Positions 45,747 through 55,055 of a stretch of 64,000 bases of DNA are shown piece by piece. The number at the start of each line of letters is the position of its first letter. The first letter of the stretch is position 1. The DNA is from Alkalihalobacterium alkalinitrilicum (GTDB lineage: Bacteria; Bacillota; Bacilli; Bacillales; Bacillaceae_F): the NCBI RefSeq assembly GCF_002019605.1, contig NZ_KV917368.1:2033843-2097842 (forward strand). The letters are read 5' to 3'. Position numbers and translations under genes: made by a program. Below the pieces are notes generated by a model. It was not told the origin of the DNA. It did no database searches and saw only the letters and a program-made list of their open reading frames with translations.

Positions 45747-45766
45747 ATGACGCCCCAAACTAAAGA

Positions 45767-45792
45767 AGGATGAAATCAAATGATTTCATCCT
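45767..45792 (-). terminator. Possible hemAT terminator
   Basis: AGGATGAAATCA and its complement around AA, followed by CTTTAGTTT on the minus strand. It lies 70 bp past the hemAT stop. Confidence 0.6.
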
Positions 45793-45861
45793 CTAACCCT
45801 AATATTTTAAATAGCTTCATAGCATAATGAAGCTCGCTTCTCAGTATTCATCTTCTTTTCC

Positions 45862-47172
45862 TTACCACTGTTTAGTAGTATGAAGAAGGTCATCAGATGC
45901 GGAAGCAATTTTCGAGGAAGCTTGGGCAATTTCTCCAATGACTCTCGTAAATTCATCTAAGTCATTTTGAATTTCTTTATTTCTATCTTTAGTTTCTTTC
46001 ATTTGACTAATAATTTCCAAAAAGGAAGCTTCAGTTACTGACATGTTTTGATTACTTTGATCAACTAATGTTTCTACTTTTTTCATACTTGCATTATTTT
46101 TATAGATTTGTTCATTCGTTTTCTCAATTAATTTTTTTACACCTTCAACAGATTGATTCGTTTGTTCTGATAACTTTCGTACTTCTTCTGCTACAACAGC
46201 AAATCCTTTTCCGTGTTCCCCTGCACGAGCCGCTTCAATGGCAGCATTTAAAGCAAGCAAATTCGTTTCATTAGCAATAGATTGAACAATGGTTACGATT
46301 TCATTAATTTGTTTCGCCGTTTGTTCAAGTTCAGTAATATCTTTCGTAATGATATTTGTTGTGTCTTGGATATCTTTAATATTTCCACTTAATAAATCAA
46401 TTTGTTTTTTTCCATCAATGGCTTTTTCTTCAGCAAGGCTAGCAATCTCTAATCCTTTGGTTGATTTAAGTGCAATCTCATCAGTTTGTGCTGTTACTTC
46501 TTCGACAGCTCCGTTCGTATCTTGAGCTAAAGAGGCCAAGCTTGCTGATGTTTCATCCATCAGTGCTTTCACTTCGTTTTTCGTTTCTTCTTCTTTTTGT
46601 TTCAATCGGAAAATTTCATCATCATAAGCTTCAACTACTAATTGCTGTTCTAAATTAATTAATTTAGTTACTGCTTTCATCGCCACTAAGACGTCCTCTG
46701 GATGCTCGTACTCAAATTCAATGAAGTCGATAAAGTGGTTTAATAAACCTTGGTAAGCACAGATATACCATTTCTGTTCTAAGCCGATCCGAACATGTGC
46801 TTTAGCAATACGAATCCTTTTTTCAATAAACTCCTCATCAATTTTCCCACTAAACATTTCAATTAAATGGGTTTGAAGTGTTCCTTTTAATCTATCAATT
46901 GTAGAATGATTATTAATAATTGCTGTTAAATCAGAAGATTGACCAATGGTCGTATAAAATTTATCCGTAAGTACACTAACATTTCTTTCAACAAATGGCT
47001 TTAATTCTCGAATCACTTGCAACTCTTCATTCGTTAACTTTATAATCTCAACTTGTATATGTAATTCTGATTTATCTCCTGGTATTGAAAGAAGCGTATC
47101 ATGTATCTTGCTTTTTTCTAATAAACGTTCATGTTCCTCATGTTTTAAGCGAAAAAATCGTGTAATTCCCAC
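45862..47172 (-). CDS. hemAT: HemAT-type globin-coupled aerotaxis transducer
   Basis: 436 residues (B. subtilis HemAT 432) from GTG 47172 with GGGGGAG upstream. The N-terminal protoglobin sensor (about 1-180) has the proximal haem ligand His126 in IAKAHVRIG and distal-pocket Tyr73 in KFYTTIG. The C-terminal half is a cytoplasmic methyl-accepting domain with the hairpin tip [20 protein letters not shown]. No membrane segment. It senses oxygen and controls CheA-dependent taxis. cheV lies 170 bp upstream on the same strand. Confidence 0.95.
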   Translation of the reverse strand: MGITRFFRLKHEEHERLLEKSKIHDTLLSIPGDKSELHIQVEIIKLTNEELQVIRELKPFVERNVSVLTDKFYTTIGQSSDLTAIINNHSTIDRLKGTLQTHLIEMFSGKIDEEFIEKRIRIAKAHVRIGLEQKWYICAYQGLLNHFIDFIEFEYEHPEDVLVAMKAVTKLINLEQQLVVEAYDDEIFRLKQKEEETKNEVKALMDETSASLASLAQDTNGAVEEVTAQTDEIALKSTKGLEIASLAEEKAIDGKKQIDLLSGNIKDIQDTTNIITKDITELEQTAKQINEIVTIVQSIANETNLLALNAAIEAARAGEHGKGFAVVAEEVRKLSEQTNQSVEGVKKLIEKTNEQIYKNNASMKKVETLVDQSNQNMSVTEASFLEIISQMKETKDRNKEIQNDLDEFTRVIGEIAQASSKIASASDDLLHTTKQW

Positions 47173-47343
47173 TACCTAACTCCCCCTACATTTTCACTAT
47201 TTTTACGTTTATTATAACAGTGCTGTTACAACTAAACTACATTTTCCGACAATTATAGGTAGCTAAGAGGAGACTTCTTCGTAACCTCCACAAGTATACT
47301 AACGTATCGTGGACTTAACGAGTTTTCCTGTCAGCCTTATTTT

Positions 47344-48249
47344 TTATAATATAAATTTATCAATTATATGAACAAGCTCTACAATCTCAGGTTTACTTAC
47401 TTGAGCGTTAGCACCTACTCTAACACCTTTATGGAATAAATCACCTGTGATAAGAGACGAGAAAATAATAACTGGTATTACTTTCAATCTTTCATCATCT
47501 TTTATCCTTTTGGTTAAATGGTGTCCATCCATCATTGGCATTTCTAAGTCGGTAATGACTAATTGTACTTCTTCTTCAACTGAAACGGTCGACTGTTTAA
47601 GTTGCTCAAGATAGGTCCATGCTTCTTTCCCGTCGTTGAAAAATTGAACATTTACATAACCTGCTTCTGACAGAGTATCTTCTAATAATTTCCGAAGGAT
47701 CGGTGAATCTTCAACTACAACGATTTTTTTCATACTTCGCTCACGTTTTCCTAGCGTTTTTAATTGACCCACATTAATTCCTGCATCTGGGTTTATATCC
47801 ATGACAATTTTTTCATAGTCAAGCAATAAAATCATTTGATCTTCCATCTTTACAACCCCAATGGTAGATGCTTCTAATCCTTGTGATAATTCAGTAGGTT
47901 TCTCTATTTGTTCCCAAGAAATACGATGAATTCTAGACACCGTATGAACATGGAATGCAACTTTCATTTGGTTTAATTCAGCTACAATGAACTTATCTTT
48001 TTCACTATCTTGCGATAACGGAAAGCCTAAAACTCCCGCTAAATCTACAACTGTTATGACCTCATCTCGTAGACGAATAATTCCTTCAACATGAGGATGA
48101 CTGTTTGGTACTTTAACAACAGGTAATGGATTAATTATTTCTCGAACTTTTAATACATTTATGCCAAATGTACCATCATCAATGGAGAATACAATAATTT
48201 CTAATTCGTTTGTACCACTTTCAAGCAAAATCCCTTTATGTTCCGACAT
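47344..48249 (-). CDS. cheV: Chemotaxis coupling protein CheV
   Basis: 301 residues from ATG 48249 with GGAGG upstream. CheW domain about 15-155 (GIIRLRDEVITVVDL is the strand characteristic of CheW), then a receiver with Asp234 in LVITDLEMPMMDG and acidic pair EDSP. It couples receptors to CheA and adapts by phosphorylation. The neighbour hemAT suggests common use in aerotaxis, though it is a separate unit with its own start region. Confidence 0.95.
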   Translation of the reverse strand: MSEHKGILLESGTNELEIIVFSIDDGTFGINVLKVREIINPLPVVKVPNSHPHVEGIIRLRDEVITVVDLAGVLGFPLSQDSEKDKFIVAELNQMKVAFHVHTVSRIHRISWEQIEKPTELSQGLEASTIGVVKMEDQMILLLDYEKIVMDINPDAGINVGQLKTLGKRERSMKKIVVVEDSPILRKLLEDTLSEAGYVNVQFFNDGKEAWTYLEQLKQSTVSVEEEVQLVITDLEMPMMDGHHLTKRIKDDERLKVIPVIIFSSLITGDLFHKGVRVGANAQVSKPEIVELVHIIDKFIL

Positions 48250-48345
48250 TATACTTCCTCCCCTATCATAGCTCTATCTAGTACAATATTACCATCAAAT
48301 TATTTACATATCACTACTTTTATCCTTTGTATTCTAAACTGAACT

Positions 48346-48391
48346 AAAAAACCATGAAAAATCACCGAGAGGCGATCTATCATGGTTTTTT
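48346..48391 (-). terminator. Terminator of ilvA
   Basis: AAAAAACCATGA and TCATGGTTTTTT outer stem with an inner ATCACCGAGAGGCGAT dyad, between ilvA and cheV. A T-run occurs both ways. Confidence 0.8.
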
Positions 48392-48443
48392 ATATACTTT
48401 AACTTATTAAGAAGTACCTAAAGTCTAGCGAGTAAATCATCTT

Positions 48444-49691
48444 TTAGATGAGTAGATTAAACAAACTTTCATTTTTATTAATTTCATCGTATTCAAAGCC
48501 TTTTTTAGATAAACGGTCAATTAATAGATGATAATCATCATCCCTTTTTAGTTCAATACCGACTAATGCAGGACCGTTTGCCTTATTATTCTTTTTCGTA
48601 TATTCAAATCGAGTAATATCATCCTCAGGCCCTAAAACATCTTCAATAAATTCTCGCAAGGCTCCTGCTCGTTGTGGAAACTGAATGATAAAGTAATGTT
48701 GTAAACCTTCATAAATCAATGAACGTTCCCTCATTTCCTGCATTCTACCTATATCGTTATTTCCACCACTTACTACACAAACGACAGTTTTACCTTTAAT
48801 TTCATTTTTATAAAGATCAAGTGCAGAAATTGGCATAGCTCCAGCAGGCTCGGCAACTATCGCATTTTGATTATATAATTCGAGAATCGTGGTACAAATT
48901 TTCCCTTCAGGTACAAGAACAATATCATCTAACATATGTTGGCATATTTCAAATGGAAGCTGTCCCACTTTTTTTACAGCTGCGCCATCTACAAATTTAT
49001 CAATTTTTTCGAGTTCTACTACTTTTCCTTCATCGATTGATTTTTTCATTCCTGGTGCGCCCGCAGGCTCGGCTCCGATGATTTTCGTCATTGGACTAAT
49101 ACTCTTGATGTACGTTCCGACCCCAGATATTAGACCTCCCCCACCAATAGAGCTAAATAAATAATCAATCTTTTCTTCGATATCATTCATAATTTCCATA
49201 CCGACAGTTCCTTGACCAGCTATAATTTTTTCTTGATCAAAAGGATGAATAAACGCCATTTGATGTTCAGTACTATACTTCATAGCTTCATTGAATGAGT
49301 CGTCAAAAGTGTCTCCTGTCAACATAACTTCAACAAAGTCTTTTCCGAAGAATTTAACTTGATCAACCTTTTGACGTGGTGTTGTAGAAGGCATAAAAAT
49401 TTTCCCTTGGATACGTAAAGTACGACAAGAGTATGCGACACCTTGTGCATGATTGCCCGCACTTGCACAAACGACCCCATTTTGAAGTTCTTCTTTTGAG
49501 TGGCTTTGAATTTGATAATAAGCTCCTCTTATTTTAAATGAACGAACCACTTGTAAGTCTTCTCTCTTTAAGTAAACATTACATTGATACCGCTCTGAAA
49601 GTACTTGATCTTTCTGTAAAGGTGTATGGACAACGACATCCTTTAATGTTTGATTGGCAATAATAATATCTTCTATGTTAATTTTTCCCAT
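48444..49691 (-). CDS. ilvA: Threonine ammonia-lyase (threonine deaminase)
   Basis: 415 residues from ATG 49691 with AAAGGG upstream; an upstream in-frame ATG (49739) lacks an RBS. PLP Lys53 in SFKIRGAYYQ, the tetraglycine loop SSIGGGGLISG, and a C-terminal ACT-like domain (about 325-415, HYFIIQFPQRAGALREFIEDVL) identify biosynthetic IlvA. It makes 2-oxobutanoate for isoleucine and is probably feedback-inhibited through the C-terminal domain. Its partner ilvE is elsewhere in the window. No T-box was seen in the upstream 270 bp. Confidence 0.94.
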   Translation of the reverse strand: MGKINIEDIIIANQTLKDVVVHTPLQKDQVLSERYQCNVYLKREDLQVVRSFKIRGAYYQIQSHSKEELQNGVVCASAGNHAQGVAYSCRTLRIQGKIFMPSTTPRQKVDQVKFFGKDFVEVMLTGDTFDDSFNEAMKYSTEHQMAFIHPFDQEKIIAGQGTVGMEIMNDIEEKIDYLFSSIGGGGLISGVGTYIKSISPMTKIIGAEPAGAPGMKKSIDEGKVVELEKIDKFVDGAAVKKVGQLPFEICQHMLDDIVLVPEGKICTTILELYNQNAIVAEPAGAMPISALDLYKNEIKGKTVVCVVSGGNNDIGRMQEMRERSLIYEGLQHYFIIQFPQRAGALREFIEDVLGPEDDITRFEYTKKNNKANGPALVGIELKRDDDYHLLIDRLSKKGFEYDEINKNESLFNLLI

Positions 49692-49967
49692 TGTGTATTC
49701 CCTTTCTGACGACAAAATAATGAAAACTATATATAACAAGACTCAGGAATCTCAACCATTGCGAACTACATTTAAGTTTTTAGATGCGATCTAAGCCGAA
49801 CGTAAATATCCTTAAACATCTTATCACAAGTTCATCACTTTGAAAAATCTTTTCAGGTCGATTTATATTGCGAAACACTAAGTTGAAAACTATAATGTAA
49901 ATGTTGGATCATTTGTATTGATAGAAGTTTTCTGTCATAATTAAGTGTAAAAAGGGGTGGATCGAAA

Positions 49968-50168
49968 ATGATGAAAAAGTTAACGATGCTTACAGCGTTC
50001 TTATTTACTTTATTTCTAGTACCTGTTTCTACAGTGTTAGCTGCAGGAGGTGGAGAAGCTGCTGAAGGAGCTGCTGAACCGTCTGGTCTGATCATGATTT
50101 CTTTAACTGTTCTTTCTTTTGTTACATTGATTTACATGGTTTATTTAAACTTTTCAGACCACAATTAA
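49968..50168 (+). CDS. Small secreted or membrane protein
   Basis: 66 residues. AAAAGGGGTGG precedes two adjacent ATGs (49968, 49971). A signal peptide (MKKLTMLTAFLFTLFLVPVSTVLAA) is followed by an Ala/Glu-rich linker and a second hydrophobic helix (LIMISLTVLSFVTLIYMVY). Predicted to sit in the membrane, with cleavage near VLA-AGG if processed. Not recognised. A terminator follows. Confidence 0.75.
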   Translation: MMKKLTMLTAFLFTLFLVPVSTVLAAGGGEAAEGAAEPSGLIMISLTVLSFVTLIYMVYLNFSDHN

Positions 50169-50202
50169 AAATCTCCTTACATAAAAGGAAAAGGAAATTA
50201 GG

Positions 50203-50230
50203 ACGAGCGCGAATTTCGCGTTCGTTTTTT
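50203..50230 (+). terminator. Terminator of the 66-residue membrane protein
   Basis: ACGAGCGCGAA paired with TTCGCGTTCGT and a TTTTT tail, 35 bp after the stop. Confidence 0.85.
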
Positions 50231-50340
50231 AGCGTATTAGAAAAATTAGATCCAACAATAAGAAAATGCGTCAGCATCGCCATTGTGGCGATACTTTGTG
50301 TTTTTCAAAGCATAAATGTGCCACATGATCGGAGGGAATC

Positions 50341-50943
50341 ATGGCTTGGGATATATTAAACATCATAGGGACGATTGCGTTTGCTCTAAGTGGTGTTATT
50401 GTCGCTATGGAAGAAGATTATGATTTAATGGGCGTTTATATTTTAGGTTTAGTAACTGCTTTTGGTGGAGGTGCAATTCGAAACTTATTAATAGGAGTTC
50501 CTGTTTCGGCATTATGGGATCAAGGTTCCCTGTTTACGATTGCAATTATCGTTATGACAATCGCCTTTTTCATTCCTGCTCTATGGGTCAACCATTGGAT
50601 TAAGTGGGGGATTTTCTTTGATGCCTTAGGATTGGCTGCGTTTGCGATCCAAGGAGCGATGTATGCAGCGAGTATGGGTCACCCTTTAAGTGCGGTCATT
50701 GTCGCTGCTGCATTAACAGGTACTGGTGGAGGAATGATTCGCGATGTTTTAGCTGGACGTAAACCTCTATTTCTTCAAAAAGAAATTTACATTGCATGGA
50801 CGATGTTAGCTGGATTCGGCATTGGTCTCAACCTTGTTTCGGGGACCGCTGGAATGATATTGTTATTTATTCTCATCGTTACTTTAAGGATGCTATCGGT
50901 TTCCTTTCGTTGGCAACTTCCGCACCGTAAATTACAAAATTAA
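50341..50943 (+). CDS. TRIC cation channel family protein (YvgT-like)
   Basis: 200 residues from ATG 50341 with CGGAGGG upstream. Six hydrophobic helices in two repeats; GGGAIRNLLIGV and TGTGGGMIRDVLAG are the paired glycine/Arg signatures of the TRIC/UPF0126 family of trimeric cation channels. Function in bacteria is not well defined. It stands alone and converges with the sulfurtransferase gene. A small hairpin (ATCGCCATTGTGGCGAT) lies about 50 bp before it. Confidence 0.9.
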   Translation: MAWDILNIIGTIAFALSGVIVAMEEDYDLMGVYILGLVTAFGGGAIRNLLIGVPVSALWDQGSLFTIAIIVMTIAFFIPALWVNHWIKWGIFFDALGLAAFAIQGAMYAASMGHPLSAVIVAAALTGTGGGMIRDVLAGRKPLFLQKEIYIAWTMLAGFGIGLNLVSGTAGMILLFILIVTLRMLSVSFRWQLPHRKLQN

Positions 50944-50945
50944 TT

Positions 50946-50992
50946 AGTATCAGGCACCTCCTCACTAGTTCAATGTGAAGGTGCCTGATACT
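50946..50992. terminator. GTATCAGGCACC inverted repeat between convergent genes
   Basis: AGTATCAGGCACCTCCTCAC and its partner, with 12-13 bp perfectly paired plus a GTGA/TCAC extension. No T-run. It lies between TRIC and sulfurtransferase stops. Confidence 0.7.
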
Positions 50993-50995
50993 ACT

Positions 50996-51832
50996 TTATC
51001 CTTTTTTGATTGTATAATCTTCGTATGTAATCCAATCACTCCAGCTTCCTAAATAAAGCCTTACATTTTCAAAACCTGCTGCTTTTAATGCTAGGACATT
51101 AGGACACGCAGTTACCCCTGATCCGCAATAGACGATCATTTCATTCCCTTTATCCATCCCTGTTAAACGGTCTAGTTGGTCATCAACTGTTTTCCACTTT
51201 TGATCCGATGTCAATGAATCCTTCCAAAAAAAATGACGAGCAGTTGGAATGTGACCAGCAACTTTATCTATAGGTTCTTCTTCACCAAGATATCTTTTCT
51301 CTTCTCGCGAATCTAGTAATAGGATTTTATCACTTTCGGCTGTTAATTTGTCCATTAGTTCCTCTCGATCGATCAATAAAGAGGATTGGATATTTGATTG
51401 AAACTCACGAGAAGCCACTTCAGGGATAGAATCGGTTACAGCATACCCTTTTTGTTTCCAGCCACTATAAGTTCCATTTAATACGTACACCTTTTTATGA
51501 CCAAGGTAGGCTAATAACCACCACAGTCTCGATGCGAATGGTCCTCCTTGATCATCATAAGCTACAACCGTAACATTTTCATCAATACCTGCAGCAGACA
51601 ACTTGCTAACTAATTCTTCTACATCTGGGAGTGGATGTCTTCCTCCATGCTCCTTTACTTCACTAGATAGGTCCTTTTCTAAATCGAAATATAATGCTCC
51701 TCGTATGTGATCTTCTACATAAGCATTAAACCCTGCCTGTGGTGAACCTAGTTGAAATCGACAATCGATAATACGCACATTAGGATCATCTAAATGAGTT
51801 GTGAGCCAATCCATTTCTATTATATATTTCAT
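50996..51832 (-). CDS. Thiosulfate/3-mercaptopyruvate sulfurtransferase
   Basis: 278 residues from ATG 51832 after GGAGTGG. Two rhodanese domains; the catalytic Cys236 sits in the loop CGSGVT, the sequence expected for mercaptopyruvate sulfurtransferases, and the inactive first domain has VAYDDQGGPFASRLWWLL. It transfers sulfane sulfur in cysteine and cyanide metabolism. Separated from yppE by 56 bp on the same strand. Confidence 0.92.
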   Translation of the reverse strand: MKYIIEMDWLTTHLDDPNVRIIDCRFQLGSPQAGFNAYVEDHIRGALYFDLEKDLSSEVKEHGGRHPLPDVEELVSKLSAAGIDENVTVVAYDDQGGPFASRLWWLLAYLGHKKVYVLNGTYSGWKQKGYAVTDSIPEVASREFQSNIQSSLLIDREELMDKLTAESDKILLLDSREEKRYLGEEEPIDKVAGHIPTARHFFWKDSLTSDQKWKTVDDQLDRLTGMDKGNEMIVYCGSGVTACPNVLALKAAGFENVRLYLGSWSDWITYEDYTIKKG

Positions 51833-51887
51833 TCAACCACTCCATTCAAAACAAAATGTTAGAATTTTCTTTCATACTAACATACAT

Positions 51888-52268
51888 TTATTCAACTGGG
51901 TATTCTATTTGAATGAGAATTGTATCTAATATATAATCAATCGATTTAATCGTATCTATAAAACGTTTAGATTTTGTATCCTTTTGAAAAGCCGCAATAG
52001 ATGTTTCTAGTAACTGATCATAAGCATTTGTCAGTTGCATAAAATAGACATACTTAGGACTATATTCTTTCACCCATGTTTCTGCTAACGGTTTCCACTT
52101 ATTCGCTAAAACATAGACACGATCAGCAAAAGGCTTTACGTCTGTATAAAAATCAGCAGTAAAGCCTTCATTGACCGTATAATTTATATATTGATGTTTA
52201 GCCTCATTGTTCAACTCTCGTAGTTGCGTAGTAAGCTCTTTTAATACCGATAATTCTTCCTGTGTCAT
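51888..52268 (-). CDS. yppE: YppE/DUF1798 family protein
   Basis: 126 residues from ATG 52268 with GAGGTG seven bases upstream; the ATG at 52274 is too close. All-helical small protein with many Tyr and Trp (KPFADRVYVLANKWKPLAETWVKEYSPKYVYFMQL), matching the YppE family of unknown function. Same direction as the racA gene 38 bp upstream, and part of the ypp neighbourhood near recU-ponA, as in B. subtilis. Confidence 0.85.
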   Translation of the reverse strand: MTQEELSVLKELTTQLRELNNEAKHQYINYTVNEGFTADFYTDVKPFADRVYVLANKWKPLAETWVKEYSPKYVYFMQLTNAYDQLLETSIAAFQKDTKSKRFIDTIKSIDYILDTILIQIEYPVE

Positions 52269-52306
52269 AAACATTCACCTCATGACACATCATACCAAAT
52301 AGCGAG

Positions 52307-52822
52307 TTAAAATGAAAAAAATTGCATAAGCGAACGTCTTTTTTGTGGCATTTCCTCTAGAGGCATTGTCATATTTTGTTTCATTACTTCATCTATTTCA
52401 TCTAATCTTTGTTCGATTGATAGAAGGCTTTTGCTCATGGCTTCAATTTCTTTTCTATGATTGAGAAGTTGATATGTTACAACGTCGTCCGCTTTTGTAT
52501 CCAACTTTTGTTCAAGTTCCTCAATTCGCATCATCATTTCTTCTAATTTTTGTTCATATTTAAACGTTGGAATCATCTCGCCAGGTTGCTCACTAGATTG
52601 TATAATAGTTGTATTTGAAACCATGACATCTTTCATTTTTTTACCTTCATTTAACTGACCTTGAATTTCCTTCAATGTTTCAACATGTGGTGTCTGGAAT
52701 AAATAATGTCCATGTTCATTCATTTGACAATGAATATTAAAATACTTAACCCATCTTTGTACCGTCGTTGGATTTACCCCCAATAGATCAGAAACTTCCT
52801 TTGTTTTCAATACACTTTCCAT
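52307..52822 (-). CDS. racA: Chromosome-anchoring protein RacA
   Basis: 171 residues from ATG 52822 with GGAGGG upstream; the frame start at 52840 lies in the RBS. N-terminal MerR-like helix-turn-helix LKTKEVSDLLGVNPTTVQRWVKYFNI, a linker, a long coiled coil (about 85-145) and a short basic/aromatic end QKRRSLMQFFSF. RacA ties origins to the cell pole via DivIVA during sporulation. The order fits. Transcribed from Spo0A/SigH-type control in B. subtilis; no site is recognised here. Confidence 0.8.
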   Translation of the reverse strand: MESVLKTKEVSDLLGVNPTTVQRWVKYFNIHCQMNEHGHYLFQTPHVETLKEIQGQLNEGKKMKDVMVSNTTIIQSSEQPGEMIPTFKYEQKLEEMMMRIEELEQKLDTKADDVVTYQLLNHRKEIEAMSKSLLSIEQRLDEIDEVMKQNMTMPLEEMPQKRRSLMQFFSF

Positions 52823-53020
52823 TAGAAATCCCTCCATCACACTTTTGTTAAATTAACTATTCGAAGGTCTTTCCTTTCTTCCCTTCTCTCTTGACAAAAC
52901 TAGTTTTTATTCGTCAAAGAAAGTCGTGATATCCCAAAAAAATCTTTCAATTGAAATCGAGTGTATGGTTTTGTCACTTCAGCGAATACTACTAGAGAAT
53001 AACAACATGGAGGGTTAGAG

Positions 53021-53146
53021 ATGGCTAAAAATAATAAACGAGAAATGAAAAAACAACAAGCGGCACAACCTGATAGTCAACAAAATCAAAATGCACCTGG
53101 TTATGGAGATAAAAAGTTAACAGGACCTAATCGACCTGCTGAATAA
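53021..53146 (+). CDS. Small Gln/Asn-rich protein, possibly spore-associated
   Basis: 41 residues from ATG 53021 with GGAGGG upstream. Basic start (MAKNNKREMKKQQ), a Gln/Asn-rich middle and a C-terminal DKKLTGPNRPAE. The small size, polarity and composition resemble minor SASP-like proteins of Bacillus, but I cannot name it. It has its own terminator, which overlaps its stop codon. Antisense to nothing; lies between racA and yppC. Confidence 0.7.
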   Translation: MAKNNKREMKKQQAAQPDSQQNQNAPGYGDKKLTGPNRPAE

Positions 53147-53172
53147 GACTGACGAATTCGTCAGTCTTTTTA
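53146..53172 (+). terminator. Terminator of the 41-residue gene
   Basis: AGACTGACGAATTCGTCAGTCT palindrome followed by TTTTTATTT. The stop codon ends in its first base. Confidence 0.9.
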
Positions 53173-53256
53173 TTTGTAACACATAACCAGGGACTTCCGC
53201 TTTTTTTTTGTCTAACTTCAGCCCCAAGTTTTTTGAGGTTCATACCTAAATAACTA

Positions 53257-54222
53257 CTACCCAAACGTTTTCATAAATATCTTCTCCACCTTCATGGCGA
53301 GATATAACTCCGCTAATTTTTGTTGATACCACTCTGTCAATATGTAATCCCTGTTTGGATGTTCCCATTTCTGAAAAAAGCGCTCCACATCTTGTGTAGA
53401 TTGAAACCAATCTTGATCAATATGTTTGTGGTGGACAAGCGGTGAATAAACCATACGTAAAATCGGATTACGTTTCGCTGTTCCCCATCTTAAAAATTTT
53501 TCATAATCCCGTCTTGAACCAGTTGGCTCAACTTGAGTTGCGAAAGGATGAATTTGTGAACTTTCTTCTGACTTAAAAAGCAACCATGCCAGTTTTTTTC
53601 CTAGTTCAATTCGTTGATCCACTTTCTTGAACTGTTGTACACTAAATCCAAATAATTGACCTTCATACGTTGGGTATATCACCGTATTAAAGTGTAGATG
53701 TTCAACAATAAAGTAAGGTAACGACCGAAATACATGTTTTGAGAAAAAAGGATGTTCTATTACTGGTTTTTGAATATAATGCTGTTCATTAATAATGAGT
53801 GCTGTACAAAGGCGTTCTAAATTTCTAAACTCCCAAAAAAAATGCCATTCGTTAACCATGAATTGACTAACACCAAAATAATTTAACAAATGGAACAGTG
53901 AAACATTTTCTTTTTTGGACGTTTCATATATGAGTAATTGTGGAAAAGCATCTGAGAAAATAAGCCAATTGGCACGTTCAAATGTTAGAAATAATGTGTA
54001 ACTATATGTTTGAGTCATCATGTTTTTGTACCAGTTACTTTTTAAATCCGTCATATTCCAACCTGCGTTCCGTGAAACCATACTAGCTAGGAGTGCCCAC
54101 CACACTTCCTCGTTTTTTTTATAATAGTTTAGATAAGCTTTTGTACGACTTATATTATCTCGGTTTTCTCTTAACGTTTTTTTTCGAATTCGTTGAACGA
54201 TACGAATTTCATCATGAAGCAT
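53257..54222 (-). CDS. yppC: YppC/DUF2515 family protein
   Basis: 321 residues from ATG 54222 with AGGTGG upstream. Rich in Trp, Phe, His and Tyr (NEEVWWALLASMVSRNAGWNMTDLKSNWY, EWHFFWEFRNLERL), matching the DUF2515 family, named YppC in B. subtilis and located beside recU. Mostly soluble with no clear membrane helix. Function unknown. It is divergent from recU with 139 bp between. Confidence 0.88.
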   Translation of the reverse strand: MLHDEIRIVQRIRKKTLRENRDNISRTKAYLNYYKKNEEVWWALLASMVSRNAGWNMTDLKSNWYKNMMTQTYSYTLFLTFERANWLIFSDAFPQLLIYETSKKENVSLFHLLNYFGVSQFMVNEWHFFWEFRNLERLCTALIINEQHYIQKPVIEHPFFSKHVFRSLPYFIVEHLHFNTVIYPTYEGQLFGFSVQQFKKVDQRIELGKKLAWLLFKSEESSQIHPFATQVEPTGSRRDYEKFLRWGTAKRNPILRMVYSPLVHHKHIDQDWFQSTQDVERFFQKWEHPNRDYILTEWYQQKLAELYLAMKVEKIFMKTFG

Positions 54223-54361
54223 GTTTGACCACCTTTTTCTTCTCTGTTTATAAAATTTATGTTATGATTAAATGATGAAATTTTTTAAGTCTCATTTTAT
54301 CCAGTTAGTCTAACTTGCTGACAAGAGACATACCCTTTGAACGAAAGGTTGCTGATCCGCA

Positions 54362-54961
54362 TTGGCTATTCGATATCCAAATGGAAAAAAATATTCCGCA
54401 CCCGTAAACCGTTCAACCCTTACTAAAAGTAATACTTTCAGTAATCGCGGAATGACGCTTGAACAAGATATAGATGATACAAATGCTTTTTATTTAAGTC
54501 GTGGAATTGCAGTTATTCACAAAAAACCGACACCTGTGCAAATCGTAAAAGTAGATTATCCGAAAAGAAGTGCTGCTGTTATTAAAGAAGCATACTTTAA
54601 ACAGCCTTCGACGACCGATTATAATGGAGTTTATCGTGGTCACCATATCGATTTTGAAGCAAAAGAAACCAAGAATAAAACATCGTTTCCATTGCAAAAT
54701 ATTCATTTACATCAAATTGAACATATGAAGCAAGTGATTGCACAAAATGGAATTTGTTTTACCATCTTACGGTTCACTTCGCTAAATGAAGTTTATTTTT
54801 TACTGGCCGACCATTTGGTTTCCTTTTATGAGCAACAAGCGTCTGGAAGGAAGTCAATTCCGAAAACGGAAATTGTTAAACATGGCCACTTAATCGAACA
54901 AGAATATCACCCGAGAATTAATTATTTAAAAGTTGTCGATCAATTCTATTTTCCGTCATAA
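54362..54961 (+). CDS. recU: Holliday junction resolvase RecU
   Basis: 199 residues from TTG 54362, with AAAGG about 17 bases upstream, a somewhat weak site. The N-terminus [11 protein letters not shown] matches B. subtilis RecU shifted by one residue. Catalytic residues D86, D97, E99 and K101 ([15 protein letters not shown]) are in the conserved nuclease fold. It resolves recombination intermediates and is transcribed with ponA, as here. Confidence 0.94.
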   Translation: MAIRYPNGKKYSAPVNRSTLTKSNTFSNRGMTLEQDIDDTNAFYLSRGIAVIHKKPTPVQIVKVDYPKRSAAVIKEAYFKQPSTTDYNGVYRGHHIDFEAKETKNKTSFPLQNIHLHQIEHMKQVIAQNGICFTILRFTSLNEVYFLLADHLVSFYEQQASGRKSIPKTEIVKHGHLIEQEYHPRINYLKVVDQFYFPS

Positions 54962-55055
54962 TGTAACCAAACATTCACAAAAAACGTTAATAGATAAGAG
55001 TACAATAAAAGTTAGTTTATTATTCTTTCGTATGAGTTAGAAAGGAAGAACAACA

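Noticed and set aside
49692-49967. T-box leader before ilvA
   Set aside because: No T-box core sequence, specifier stem or antiterminator was recognised.
50270-50295. ATCGCCA/TGGCGAT dyad before the TRIC gene
   Set aside because: Seven-bp arms are too short to claim a riboswitch or operator.
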